From: an uncultured Chloroflexus sp.
Lineage (GTDB): Bacteria; Chloroflexota; Chloroflexia; Chloroflexales; Chloroflexaceae
Length of the DNA: 35,223 bases
NCBI RefSeq assembly: GCF_937951745.1
Contig: NZ_CALFBQ010000026.1
Span: 1 to 35,223 of the forward strand
Direction of reading: 5' to 3'
A model generated the notes under the pieces. It was not told the origin of the DNA, ran no database searches, and saw nothing but the letters and a program-made list of their open reading frames with translations. The position numbers and the translations under genes were made by a program. This document shows positions 16,097 to 24,162 of this stretch, one piece after another; within the stretch, counting starts at the first letter, position 1, and every line of letters begins with the position of its first letter.

Positions 16097-17080
16097 ATGA
16101 ACAACAACATTAGATGGCTCAACCGAATCCGCGCTCGATTGCAACGGCCCGCCGCGCCGCCGGAGGAACGGCGGCTGGGTTTGGCGCTCAGCGGCGGCGG
16201 TGGGAAGGGGGCTGCTCACATCGGCGTCTTGCAGGTGCTACAAGAGCTAGACATACCGATTGACCTGATTGTTGGTACGTCAGCCGGTGGAGCGGTGGCA
16301 GTGCTCTACGCCGCTGGGTTTGACTTACCCGCGATACAAGAGGTCTTTCGCCAGAGCGCACTGCGCCGCATTGCCACGCCTGATCCGACCGGCACCGGTA
16401 TTATCGGTCAGCGCCGGCGCGAAGAGATGCTACGCCGCTTGCTCGGTGATCGCACCTTTGCCGATCTGCGCATTCCTTGCGCCGTCGTCGCCACCGATCT
16501 AGTCAGCGGCGAGCTGGTGGTGTTGCGCGAGGGGCCGGTAGTACCGGCGCTGCTGGCGACAACGGCGCTGCCGGCGCTCTTCCCGCCAGTGCCTTACGGC
16601 GAGATGCTGCTCGCCGATGGCGGCATTCTCAACAATCTGCCGGTTGATGTCGCCTACGAGATGGGGGCGCAGCGGGTGATCGCAGTCGATCTGCGCGATG
16701 CCAACACCGGCTTCTCACTCCAACCCGAAGAGAACGATAACCTGTTCGCTCGCCTCATGTTCGCGCCTAAGCAATTCGCTGTCGCCCAACGGGCGTTGAG
16801 TTTGCTTATGGCGGAGGCGACCGAACTGCGTTTGCAGCAGTATCCACCCGACCTCCTTATTCAGCCCGATGTGAGCAGCATCGCGACCCTCGACCTGACG
16901 ACGCCGGAGAAAGGGTTTGCCATTGGGGTTGAAGCTGCCCACGAGCTAGCCGGTGAGTTGATCGATTTGCGTTTGTGGCGTAAAGGTACTCAGTTGGCTG
17001 CCCAACCCCAACCAGCCCGTCCGCCGCGCCTGCCTGCGCTGCCGGCGTATCGACGGGTGACCACCCCGGTGACGTCGTAA
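16097..17080 (+). CDS. Patatin-like phospholipase (RssA/NTE family)
   Basis: 327 residues. The oxyanion loop LALSGGGGKGAAHIG is near residue 30, the nucleophile Ser lies in VGTSAGGAVA near residue 60, and the catalytic Asp in LADGGILNNLP near residue 178, completing the Ser-Asp dyad of the patatin fold. The N-terminus is basic and lacks a signal peptide, so the protein is cytosolic or peripheral. Family members hydrolyse lipid acyl esters; the substrate is not predictable. The C-terminal 30 residues are Pro/Arg-rich. The start follows a TATAAT box at such a short distance that the transcript may be leaderless. Confidence 0.92.
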   Translation: MNNNIRWLNRIRARLQRPAAPPEERRLGLALSGGGGKGAAHIGVLQVLQELDIPIDLIVGTSAGGAVAVLYAAGFDLPAIQEVFRQSALRRIATPDPTGTGIIGQRRREEMLRRLLGDRTFADLRIPCAVVATDLVSGELVVLREGPVVPALLATTALPALFPPVPYGEMLLADGGILNNLPVDVAYEMGAQRVIAVDLRDANTGFSLQPEENDNLFARLMFAPKQFAVAQRALSLLMAEATELRLQQYPPDLLIQPDVSSIATLDLTTPEKGFAIGVEAAHELAGELIDLRLWRKGTQLAAQPQPARPPRLPALPAYRRVTTPVTS

Positions 17081-17344
17081 TGTGGTTGCCCCCACCTCTA
17101 ACCCCTCCTACGCCGGAGGAGAGGAGCGCCCTTACCCCCTCTCCCACGCCAGTGGGCGAGGGGAAGGGTTGCTACTGCGTTCCGCGATCCGGTTGTCATT
17201 GCGAGCTGAGCGACGCGAGGCGAAGCTATCCCCCACGAAGGCGCATGCTGCCACTCATCGCGTGGAACCGCTTCCCAGCTCGGCTACGTCGTGGTGTGGC
17301 TATTTCGTACCCTCACCCCCACCCCGTCCCCGCTGATTGCAAAC
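17081..17344. repeat. Spacer with half MITE-like copy and 'CCCTCTCCC' motif
   Basis: TGTCATTGCGAG at 17194-17205 followed by GCGAAGCTATCC resembles the left end of the 4726-4835 element, with no matching right end nearby. Before it, CTCCTACGCCGGAGGAG (about 17104-17120) and CCCTCTCCC...GGGCGAGGGG (about 17137-17163) are short inverted motifs related to 4856-4935. Confidence 0.55.
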
Positions 17345-17833
17345 ATGAACATCCCTCCGACAGTCTGGCAAGCAATCCTCTCAGCCACCATTGGGCACCC
17401 GGCTTGGCACGAGCGGTTGCGAGCGTGGCGCGAAGGGCGCAGCACGGCTACCCTTCACCTTGCTATGTTGCGCGAGCCATACTTGGGCCGCATCCTTGCC
17501 GGACGCAAGCGGATCGAAAGCCGGTTTGGGCGCGACCGGCGCGCGCCGTTTGGGCAAGTGAAGGCTGGTGATCTTGTGTTGCTCAAGCGGGCTAGTGGCC
17601 CGTTGGCCGGGTTGGCGCTGGTGACGCATACGATCAGCCGGGAGATAACGCTGTCTGTAATCAATGAACTTCGCACTGTTTACGCCGCTGATCTGGCGAT
17701 TGATGATCCACAATTTTGGGAACTCCACGCCTGTGATCGTTATGTCACCTTGATTTGGATCGACGACATCTATCCACTGCCGGCCATTGCCTTACCTCGG
17801 CGCGACCGGCGCGGGTGGGTGGTGGTGGGTTAG
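17345..17833 (+). CDS. ASCH-domain (PUA-like) protein
   Basis: 162 residues from the ATG at 17345. The segment LAMLREPYLGRILAGRKRIE followed by SRFGRDRRAPFG and VKAGDLVLLKRASGPLAGLA matches the ASCH fold: a first strand and helix ending in Glu-x-Arg, then the GDxxLLxx strand. ASCH domains are RNA- or nucleotide-binding beta-barrels; some have amidohydrolase activity. The conserved K-x-[IV]E-x-R pattern is present (RKRIESR). No Shine-Dalgarno is seen before this ATG, and an upstream in-frame GTG/ATG within the repeat region seems less likely. Function in the cell is not predictable. Confidence 0.75.
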   Translation: MNIPPTVWQAILSATIGHPAWHERLRAWREGRSTATLHLAMLREPYLGRILAGRKRIESRFGRDRRAPFGQVKAGDLVLLKRASGPLAGLALVTHTISREITLSVINELRTVYAADLAIDDPQFWELHACDRYVTLIWIDDIYPLPAIALPRRDRRGWVVVG

Positions 17834-18021
17834 GGTTTTTGCCCGCACAGGGCGCGCAGGAGTGGAGTCGCTCGTTTTCTCTTCTGTCTGCCAACATCCA
17901 TTTGCTCGGCGCTTACGTTACGTTTAGAGGGAGCACCCCCTTCTCTCCACCCTACGACCGATTGACGGCCAATGCCAGTTGTGTTATTTTGTGAATGATT
18001 TCACTAGAAAGGAGGCGGGCA

Positions 18022-19344
18022 ATGGCTTCGCCACTATCAACAACGTCTCTCGCCCCGACAGCCCGCCCGCGCGTTGTGATCGTCGGTGCGGGTTTTGGGG
18101 GCCTCGCTGCAGCGCGCATGCTCGCCAAAGCGCCGGTTGATGTGCTATTGATCAATCGCACCAATTACCATGGCTTCTGGCCGTTGCTGTATCAAGTTGC
18201 TACCGCCGGTCTCGAACCAGAGTCGATCGCGTATCCGGTGCGTGCCATCTTGCGCCGCTACCGCAATGCCAGTTTCTTGCTGGCCGAAGTCACCGGGGTT
18301 GATTTCGCGCGGCATCTTGTGCATACCAATACCGGCCCCGTCAGCTACGATTATCTCATCCTCGCTGCGGGCAGCACGACCAACTTCTTCGGCAACGAGC
18401 GAATTGCACGGTATACGATGGGGATGAAAGACCTCAATGAAGCGCAGCGGCTGCGTAATCACGTGCTCTTGTGCTGCGAGTATGCCGCCGCCGAGAGCGA
18501 TCCAAACCGGCGCGCAGCGTTGCTCACCTTTGCCGTGGTTGGCGGTGGGCCGACCGGGGTCGAGTTGGCCGGTGCGTTTGTCGAGCTGATCCGGCACGTG
18601 ATTCGCCACGACTACCCGATGCTCGATGTGCAACAGGCACGGGTGGTGTTGATCGAAGCAACTGGCCACATCCTTGCCTCTTTTCCTGAATCGTTGCAGT
18701 GGGCAGCTTTGCAACGCTTGCAGCAGATGGGGGTTGAAGTGCGGTTGAATGCACCGGTGGCCAACGCCGATCCGCACGGGCTCAATTTCCGCGATGGTTC
18801 GCGGTTAGACGCCGAGACCGTAGTGTGGGCAGCGGGGGTACGAGGGGCGCCGCTGGCCGATGCGCTTGGCGTGACGCTGGGGCGCGGGGCGCGAGTGGTG
18901 GTGACGCCAGAACTGACCTTGCCGGATGATCAGCGGGTGTTTGTGATTGGCGATATGGCTTATCTCGAAGGCTACCGGCCCGGTGTTGCGTATCCCATGG
19001 TCGCACCGGTGGCGATTCAGATGGGCGAACAGGCGGCACGGAATATCGTTGCGCAGATCAACGGCCAGCCAATGCAGCCCTTTCGCTACGTTGACAAAGG
19101 CCAGATGGCAACCATCGGACGTAGCGCCGCCGTGCTCGACGCTTTTGGCATCAGGCTGAGCGGATGGCCGGCGTGGGCTGGCTGGCTGTTCGTGCATCTG
19201 ATGGCGTTGGTTGGCTTTCGCAACCGGGCATTGGTGCTGTTGAATTGGGCTTATAGTTACTTCACCTATGATCGCGGGGTGCGGCTCATTTTTGGGGTCG
19301 GAGCAGAGGAGCAGCCAGTTGCGGAGGCGGTCTGGCGCGATTGA
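18022..19344 (+). CDS. ndh: Type II NADH dehydrogenase (NDH-2)
   Basis: 440 residues from the ATG at 18022, preceded by AAAGGAGG at a good distance; an ATG at 17995 lacks this. Two dinucleotide folds: FAD-binding VVIVGAGFGGLAAARML near residue 18 and NADH-binding FAVVGGGPTGVELAGAF near 170. HGFWPLLYQVATAGLEPESI and the second FAD contact VIGDMAYLE are typical. APVAIQMG near 330 corresponds to the AQxAxQxG quinone-site motif. The C-terminal 60 residues, with GWLFVHLMALVGFRNRALV, form the amphipathic membrane anchor. The enzyme passes electrons from NADH to quinone without pumping protons. It is followed by a strong hairpin that may terminate transcription. Confidence 0.95.
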   Translation: MASPLSTTSLAPTARPRVVIVGAGFGGLAAARMLAKAPVDVLLINRTNYHGFWPLLYQVATAGLEPESIAYPVRAILRRYRNASFLLAEVTGVDFARHLVHTNTGPVSYDYLILAAGSTTNFFGNERIARYTMGMKDLNEAQRLRNHVLLCCEYAAAESDPNRRAALLTFAVVGGGPTGVELAGAFVELIRHVIRHDYPMLDVQQARVVLIEATGHILASFPESLQWAALQRLQQMGVEVRLNAPVANADPHGLNFRDGSRLDAETVVWAAGVRGAPLADALGVTLGRGARVVVTPELTLPDDQRVFVIGDMAYLEGYRPGVAYPMVAPVAIQMGEQAARNIVAQINGQPMQPFRYVDKGQMATIGRSAAVLDAFGIRLSGWPAWAGWLFVHLMALVGFRNRALVLLNWAYSYFTYDRGVRLIFGVGAEEQPVAEAVWRD

Positions 19345-19362
19345 TGCTCCACTCTGCAGCTT

Positions 19363-19404
19363 GGATGGCGTGCGGCAGTTTGACTGCCGCACGCCATCCG
19401 TTTT
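19363..19404 (+). terminator. 17-bp perfect hairpin after ndh, also a dispersed palindrome
   Basis: GGATGGCGTGCGGCAGT (19363-19379) and its exact complement (19383-19399) flank a TTG loop and are followed by GTTTTG. The inner 23 bp recur, inverted, at about 32751-32773. It is well placed to terminate ndh transcription. Confidence 0.65.
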
Positions 19405-19575
19405 GCGCGTTGTGTTGGTCCGTAGCGTGAGATCTGGCCGGTATTGCATCGCCATGGGTTTGCTAGCCAGCCTTTGGTTTCCCGACCAGAAAGGGCCGGG
19501 CTACGGTTACGAAGCCCGCTACGCGGGCTGAAGCAGCGGTGGGTCCTTCAGTCGTAGCGCAGGAGTGGGTCTGCT

Positions 19576-19697
19576 TGTCATTGTGAGAGCGCCGAGCACT
19601 CGCAGCAATCTCCTGCTTGCTGGCACATCATACCTTGAGCGACCGATCTCACTGTCGGAGGAGATTGCGTTGCCACCCGTGGCGGCTCGCAGTGACA
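19576..19697. repeat. MITE-like inverted-repeat element, copy 2
   Basis: 122 bp bounded by TGTCATTGTGAG (19576-19587) and CTCGCAGTGACA (19686-19697), with inner GCAATCTCC and GGAGATTGC arms. Related to 4726-4835 and 34800-34932. Confidence 0.78.
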
Positions 19698-19860
19698 GGG
19701 GAGCGCGCGCATCAAACCACGATCGTTCATCTTATGCTATAGTGAGCGTACAGCAATGCTATCGGAATGGCATGCATTTAGGACTGCAACCTCGGTGACG
19801 CAACATTAGTCATATTTCGCAAACAGTCGCTCAGCAGATAGAGAAAGATGGAGAAGAGCC

Positions 19861-20619
19861 ATGCCATTCTGCCCGCAGTGTGGAGTATCTAACCCTGATA
19901 CTGCTCGCTTTTGCGATCAATGCGGCGCACAGTTGATCCCGGTACCGGCTCGCGCGCCAACACCGGCGTCTGTGCCCAAACCGGCCACGACGATCAGCGG
20001 GCCGGTGAGCGCCGGCCCGACCAGTTGCCCGCAATGCGGATCAGGCGTGATTCCGGGTGAAGCCTTCTGTGACAATTGCGGTGCGCCGTTGTTTCAGGCG
20101 CCGCCGGTCACCACAGCGCCAGCGCCGGATCTCCCCTTCCCCGGTGCGCCGCCGCAGCCGGTCTACCCGCCGCCGCAACCGGTGACGATGCAACCAGCTC
20201 CTCCGCCGCCGGCAGCGATTCCCGCAGTGTCACCCTCATACCCAACACCGCCACCAGCACCGGCAGCGCCTCCGACGCCGCCAGTGCGCAGTTCACTCGC
20301 TGGCGCGCGGTTGCGTCTTGCTGATGGCACAGTGCTCCTCTTGCCAGCGGCAGCGCAGGCGCTGATCGGGCGAGCTGATCCGGTCAGCAACTTCTACCCT
20401 GATATCGACCTCACCCCACACGGCGGCTTTGAACGCGGTGTAGGCCGTCGGCACGGACGGTTCTTCGTCCAGCAGGGGCAGGTCTATTACGAAGACCTTG
20501 ATAGCACGAACGGCAGTTTTGCTGGCGGGCGGAAACTGTTGCCGCGCCAACCCCAGCCAGTGCGGCACGGCGAGGAATTGCGGCTGGGAACGTTGTCGCT
20601 CATCGTTGAATTGCAATAG
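19861..20619 (+). CDS. Double zinc-ribbon, Pro-rich linker, FHA-domain protein
   Basis: 252 residues. Two zinc ribbons lie at the N-terminus: CPQCG...CDQCG (residues 4-22) and CPQCG...CDNCG (about 58-79). A linker of about 60 residues is dominated by Pro and Ala. The C-terminal FHA domain begins near 150 and has LIGRADP, DIDLTPHGG, then DLDSTNGSFAGGRKL. FHA domains bind phospho-Thr peptides from Ser/Thr kinases. The usual S-R-x-H motif reads GVGRRHGRF, so the Ser that contacts the phosphate is Gly. The remaining Arg and Asn-Gly positions are kept. Predicted cytosolic. The ketopantoate-reductase-like gene starts 9 nt after its stop, so they are probably cotranscribed. Confidence 0.88.
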   Translation: MPFCPQCGVSNPDTARFCDQCGAQLIPVPARAPTPASVPKPATTISGPVSAGPTSCPQCGSGVIPGEAFCDNCGAPLFQAPPVTTAPAPDLPFPGAPPQPVYPPPQPVTMQPAPPPPAAIPAVSPSYPTPPPAPAAPPTPPVRSSLAGARLRLADGTVLLLPAAAQALIGRADPVSNFYPDIDLTPHGGFERGVGRRHGRFFVQQGQVYYEDLDSTNGSFAGGRKLLPRQPQPVRHGEELRLGTLSLIVELQ

Positions 20620-20628
20620 CTGAGAACT

Positions 20629-21585
20629 ATGACTACTGTTGAACCAATGCGCATTGCGATTGTGGGCGTCGGCGGCGTCGGCGGCTATTTCGGTGGACGT
20701 TTGGCGCAGGCCGGGTATGAGGTGTTGTTCATTGCGCGCGGCGAGCATTTGGCAGCGATGCAGCAGCACGGGTTGCGCGTGCGCAGCATTGCCGGCGATT
20801 TTACTTTGCCCACAGTCAAGGCAACCGATAACCCGGACGAGGTGGGGCCAGTTGATTTGGTGATTGTTGCGGTCAAGGGCTGGCAGGTGCGTGAAGTGGC
20901 TGAAATGATGCGCCCGCTGATCGGCCCTGACACAGCAGTGCTGCCGTTGTTGAATGGCGTTGATGCGCCAAACGAACTGGCCGAGGTCCTCGGTCGTGAA
21001 CACACCTTGGCCGGTCTTTGCCGAATCATTGCCTATCGCGAAGCGCCGGGGGTGATCGTTCACGCCGGCGTCAACCCAACCTCGATCGACTTTGGTGAAC
21101 TCGATAACCGGCGAACACCGCGCCTATTGCGCATTAAGGCAGCGTTTGAGCGCGCTGGCATTCGCGGCAACCTACCTGCCGATATTCATGTCGCGATGTG
21201 GCAAAAATTTATGTTAATCTGCGCATGGAGTGGATTTGGCGCCACGACGCGCGCCCCGATTGGTGTGTGGCGGTCATTACCCGAGACCCGCCCGCTGGTC
21301 GAGCGGTGCTTGCAAGAGGTCGTTGATGTAGCCCATGCGCGTGGGATTGCGATGCCTGATGACTCGGTACCGAATATGATGGCCTTCATCGATAGCATGC
21401 CCTACGAAGGCACGGCGTCGCTGCAGCGCGACATCATTGCCGGAAGACCGTCTGAATTGGCGAGCCAGAATGGCGCATTGGTGCGGCTGGCCCGCGAAGT
21501 CGGGGTGCCGGTTCCGGTCAACGAGATGCTTCATGCGATTCTGTTGCCGCAAGAGTTGGCGGCGCGCGGGCAACTACCGAGGTGA
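20629..21585 (+). CDS. Ketopantoate reductase family protein (2-dehydropantoate 2-reductase-like)
   Basis: 318 residues, normal for the ApbA/PanE family. The nucleotide-binding motif GVGGVGGYFGGRLAQAG is at residues 13-29, followed by FIARGEHL, VKGWQV and LLNGVDA. The Lys in MWQKFMLIC and the helical C-terminal domain with TASLQRDI and GRPSEL match the dimer and active-site regions. The family reduces 2-dehydropantoate to pantoate with NADPH in CoA synthesis; close paralogues act on other 2-oxoacids, so panE is not assigned. An ATG at 20647 would remove six residues; neither start has a strong ribosome binding site. Sits between the FHA gene and an M24 peptidase in a tight run of four genes. 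Confidence 0.88.
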   Translation: MTTVEPMRIAIVGVGGVGGYFGGRLAQAGYEVLFIARGEHLAAMQQHGLRVRSIAGDFTLPTVKATDNPDEVGPVDLVIVAVKGWQVREVAEMMRPLIGPDTAVLPLLNGVDAPNELAEVLGREHTLAGLCRIIAYREAPGVIVHAGVNPTSIDFGELDNRRTPRLLRIKAAFERAGIRGNLPADIHVAMWQKFMLICAWSGFGATTRAPIGVWRSLPETRPLVERCLQEVVDVAHARGIAMPDDSVPNMMAFIDSMPYEGTASLQRDIIAGRPSELASQNGALVRLAREVGVPVPVNEMLHAILLPQELAARGQLPR

Positions 21586-21618
21586 CATAGCGACGCGCGT
21601 TTCTGAGCGAGGAAAGCC

Positions 21619-22731
21619 ATGATCCCAGCCCGTCTCCAGCGCTTGATCGACCGCCTCGCCGAAGGCGAGTGGGCCGGAGCGGCCCTGATGCCAGCCACCA
21701 ATCTGGCATATCTAACCGGCTTACAGTTTCACCCCGGCAAGCGGCTGACCCTGCTGCTGATCCCAGCCAGCGGCGCTCAGCCGGTGATGGTCGTGCCGCA
21801 GCTCGAACTGGAGCGAGTGCGCGCGGCGGCGCCGTTTGCGATGCGGTACGTAGCATGGAGCGATGCCGAAGGGCCGCTGCGGGCACTCGCCGTGGGCATG
21901 GAAGCCGCGTTTGGCTCAGGCGTGCCGGCCAAGCCGCTGGCCGTTGAGCATACGATGATGCGGGTGATGGAACTGCGCGCGCTGGAGACGGTCGCACCCG
22001 GTTTGCACACTGGTGACATTGACCCGTTGCTGAGCGAACTGCGTATGGTCAAAGATGCTGAGGAGCTCGCGTTGATGGAACGGGCAGTTGCGATTGTCGA
22101 GCAGGCTTTGCACACCTTCATCGCGCAGGTGCGCCCCGGCCTCAGCGAACGTGCGCTATCGCGGATGCTGAGCGACGCAATTATGGCGGCAGGGGCCGAC
22201 AGCGAAAGCTTTGCTAATATGGTGGCCAGCGGCCCAAACGCAGCTAACCCCCATCACGAAAACAGCGACCGGCTCTTGCAACCCGGCGATCTGGTCATTA
22301 TTGATTGTGGCGCCGTTTACCGAGGTTATCACTCTGACATTACCCGCACGATTGCCATCGGTAATGTAGAACCAGAAGCGCGCCATGTCTACGAGATTGT
22401 GCTGGCCGCCAATGCCGCTGGCCGCGCTGCCGCCCGCCCCGGCGCTAGCGGTGCGGATATTGATGCCGCTGCGCGTACCGTGATCGAGACTGCCGGCTAC
22501 GGCGCGGCGTTTGTCCATCGCACCGGCCATGGGCTTGGTCGCGAAACCCACGAACTACCCAATATCGTCGCCGGCAGCGATACGCCGCTGTTGCCGGGCA
22601 CAACCTTCACTGTCGAACCGGGCATCTACCTGCCGGGCCGGTTTGGTGTACGGATCGAGGATGATGTAGTGATCACCGCTGATGGTAGCCGGTCATTGAC
22701 CAGTTTCCCGCGAGAGTTGATAGTGATATAG
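21619..22731 (+). CDS. M24 family metallopeptidase (Xaa-Pro dipeptidase/aminopeptidase P-like)
   Basis: 370 residues, with the N-terminal creatinase-like domain (residues 1-130) and C-terminal pita-bread catalytic domain. Metal ligands are visible: two Asp in IIDCGAVYRGYHSDITRT, His in HRTGHGLGRE, Glu in TVEPGIYLP, and Glu in GVRIEDDVVI. MVASGPNAANPHHENSDR is the conserved substrate-side loop. Such enzymes remove N-terminal residues before proline or cleave X-Pro dipeptides, using two metal ions. The ATG has GAGGAAAG upstream. Gap to the previous gene 33 nt and to the next 18 nt, same strand, consistent with an operon. Confidence 0.93.
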   Translation: MIPARLQRLIDRLAEGEWAGAALMPATNLAYLTGLQFHPGKRLTLLLIPASGAQPVMVVPQLELERVRAAAPFAMRYVAWSDAEGPLRALAVGMEAAFGSGVPAKPLAVEHTMMRVMELRALETVAPGLHTGDIDPLLSELRMVKDAEELALMERAVAIVEQALHTFIAQVRPGLSERALSRMLSDAIMAAGADSESFANMVASGPNAANPHHENSDRLLQPGDLVIIDCGAVYRGYHSDITRTIAIGNVEPEARHVYEIVLAANAAGRAAARPGASGADIDAAARTVIETAGYGAAFVHRTGHGLGRETHELPNIVAGSDTPLLPGTTFTVEPGIYLPGRFGVRIEDDVVITADGSRSLTSFPRELIVI

Positions 22732-22749
22732 CCTGACCGAGGAAACGTT

Positions 22750-23859
22750 ATGACAGCGCTCGACACCCCAGCTCATCGCTTCCAAGCACATGTATACCTC
22801 CACCAGTTCTTACTTTGGGCCGCACTTGCTGCGGTAGCTGCAAGTATCGCGTTCTTCACTGGTGGTTTCTTACTCAACGCTTTGCCACTTATTATCCTAG
22901 CGATAGGCGCTATTGCTCTCTTGGCGCTCGAACTGTTTGCAATGTGGCTGAATCGGCAAGCAAAGCAATTAGCAGCAATCTACACTGTAAGCAGCGCCAT
23001 AGCAGGGTATAGCATCCTTGTCACATTGGTAGTGCCAGATTTGTTACCATTATCGATACTTGGCCCAATGGTCGTTATTGCGATTGTGTTTCCATACCTT
23101 GACCGCATCACACTGCTTGGGTTCGGCATCGGTGCGGTAGTGCTGTCTGTCATCATCGCTGCACTCGGGGTGTATGTGCGGTTGTTTGAACCACTGCCGT
23201 TCGCAGTGCTAAACCCGCTCCTGATCCTACTTGTTGCGATATCAATGCCAGTCATCATGCTCTTGTTTTGGCACAACTACCAGCGGATAGTAGATGCACT
23301 ACAGCAGAGTGAGCAGAGCAATCGCGCATTACAGGCTATTCGCGAACGGCTCGAAGAGGAAGTTGCCAAGCGAACAAGTGATCTCCAACAAGCAGTTCAA
23401 ACGCTTGAACAGCGATTTATCGAGCAGCAGAATCTTCGACGCGCACTCGAACAGCAACGGGAGGTTATTCGTGGGCTGAGTGTACCGATATTGCCGGTCA
23501 CCAATGATATTCTGGTAATGCCATTAATCGGCGAGGTAGATCATGAACGTCTTACCGAGGTGAGTCGTCGCGCACTGACCGCTATCGCTCAGACGGGCGC
23601 TCGGAACTTGTTTATCGATATTACCGCTGTACCGGTGGTTGATGAAGAAGTCGCCAACGGCTTGATAACAGTGTTCCAAGCGGTTCGTTTGCTCGGTGCG
23701 CAGGTGTCCCTTGTCGGTGTGCGCCCAGAAGTAGCCCAGTCTCTGGTGATGGCGGCCATTGATCTCAAGAATATTCAGACGTTTGCCAGTCTACAAGATG
23801 CGTTAGCGCGAACGCTCGGCTATCGCGAACGTGTAACTGACGGCGAGCGGTACGTATGA
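22750..23859 (+). CDS. Membrane RsbR-like STAS-domain protein with Glu at the phospho-site
   Basis: 369 residues; AGGAAA upstream supports the ATG. Residues about 20-185 hold six hydrophobic segments; a coiled coil of about 50 residues (ERLEEEVAKRTSDLQQAVQT) leads into a C-terminal STAS domain. The STAS region is closely parallel to that of 12513-13592: RGLSVPILPV, MPLIGEVD, IDITAVPVVDEEVANG, GVRPEVAQSLVMAAID. In RsbR proteins the first motif carries a phosphorylatable Thr (VDT); here it is VDE. The second site is Ser (AQS) rather than Thr. This suggests a permanently 'phosphorylated-like' first site. Probably a sensor that feeds a stressosome-like or anti-sigma system; its partners are not here except the PP2C phosphatase at 265-1752. 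Confidence 0.85.
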   Translation: MTALDTPAHRFQAHVYLHQFLLWAALAAVAASIAFFTGGFLLNALPLIILAIGAIALLALELFAMWLNRQAKQLAAIYTVSSAIAGYSILVTLVVPDLLPLSILGPMVVIAIVFPYLDRITLLGFGIGAVVLSVIIAALGVYVRLFEPLPFAVLNPLLILLVAISMPVIMLLFWHNYQRIVDALQQSEQSNRALQAIRERLEEEVAKRTSDLQQAVQTLEQRFIEQQNLRRALEQQREVIRGLSVPILPVTNDILVMPLIGEVDHERLTEVSRRALTAIAQTGARNLFIDITAVPVVDEEVANGLITVFQAVRLLGAQVSLVGVRPEVAQSLVMAAIDLKNIQTFASLQDALARTLGYRERVTDGERYV

Positions 23860-23860
23860 C

Positions 23861-23945
23861 GACCTACGCAGGTACGAAAGTAAACAGAAAAGCACCGGTG
23901 TGCGCCCGTCACTCTTCCAATGCTCAACGTAGGTCAGATCGTCAT
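23861..23945. repeat. Long-range inverted repeat after the second STAS gene
   Basis: GACCTACG (23861-23868) and CGTAGGTC (23928-23935) are inverted, 60 bases apart, with ATGAC and GTCAT matching outside them. It could be a small inserted element or a structured 3' UTR. Confidence 0.35.
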
Positions 23946-23996
23946 CATAATTCTGGTTTAGGCATGCTCTAAGCTGTTCCGCAGCCATTCCACTAA

Positions 23997-24025
23997 TTGC
24001 ACCCCCGCGCCGGCTGTGGTATACT
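23997..24025 (+). promoter_or_regulatory. Promoter of the arginine-rich leader and arg gene cluster
   Basis: TTGCAC (23997-24002), a spacer of exactly 17 bp, and TATACT (24020-24025) form a good sigma-70-type promoter. Transcription would begin near 24032, 20-25 nt before the leader ATG. Confidence 0.65.
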
Positions 24026-24054
24026 GCGTGAGCACAGTTGCAGGCAAGGAGACG

Positions 24055-24162
24055 ATGATCGCAATGGATATCATGGTTCAGCCCAACACCTACCGCAGCC
24101 ACCCGGTGGTTCATCGTCGCCGTCGTCGTTGCCGTCGCCAGCTCATTGCGCGAACTGGCTAG
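24055..24162 (+). CDS. Arginine-rich leader peptide (35 residues), candidate attenuator peptide
   Basis: A 35-codon frame from ATG (24055) to TAG (24160-24162), preceded by AAGGAG (24046-24051) with a short 3-nt spacer; in-frame ATGs at codons 4 and 7 are alternative starts. Nine codons specify Arg, seven of them among the eight codons 21-28 (24115-24138), interrupted only by one Cys. All nine are CGN, mostly CGT/CGC, read by one tRNA in most bacteria. No known protein domain. A promoter lies directly upstream; a terminator hairpin with competing structures follows directly. Downstream on the same strand come a phosphatase, argJ, a hypothetical gene, argH and argA. The design matches leader peptides such as HisL, with arginine as the monitored amino acid. 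Function is inferred from architecture; an accidental CGTCGC-rich stretch is the alternative. Confidence 0.6.
   Translation: MIAMDIMVQPNTYRSHPVVHRRRRRCRRQLIARTG

Larger units (their letters stand above)
19345..19860. other. Intergenic region with three palindromic repeat types
   Basis: 516 bases with no credible gene. It contains the hairpin 19363-19399, the short inverted motif AGCCCGC-TAC-GCGGGCT at about 19514-19530, and a MITE-like copy (19576-19697). The rest shows no clear signal apart from an unassigned leader for the FHA gene. Confidence 0.6.

Noticed and set aside
17080-17571. Plus-strand frame of 163 residues at the patatin gene end
   Set aside because: It runs through repeat sequence and then out of frame through the ASCH gene; no domain and Pro/Arg-rich noise.
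24055-24162. Arg-rich run as a mere CGTCGC simple repeat or chance
   Set aside because: Considered seriously, but promoter, ribosome binding site, stop codon directly before a terminator and antiterminator segments, and the arg genes downstream together make chance less likely. Kept as a candidate, not as proven.
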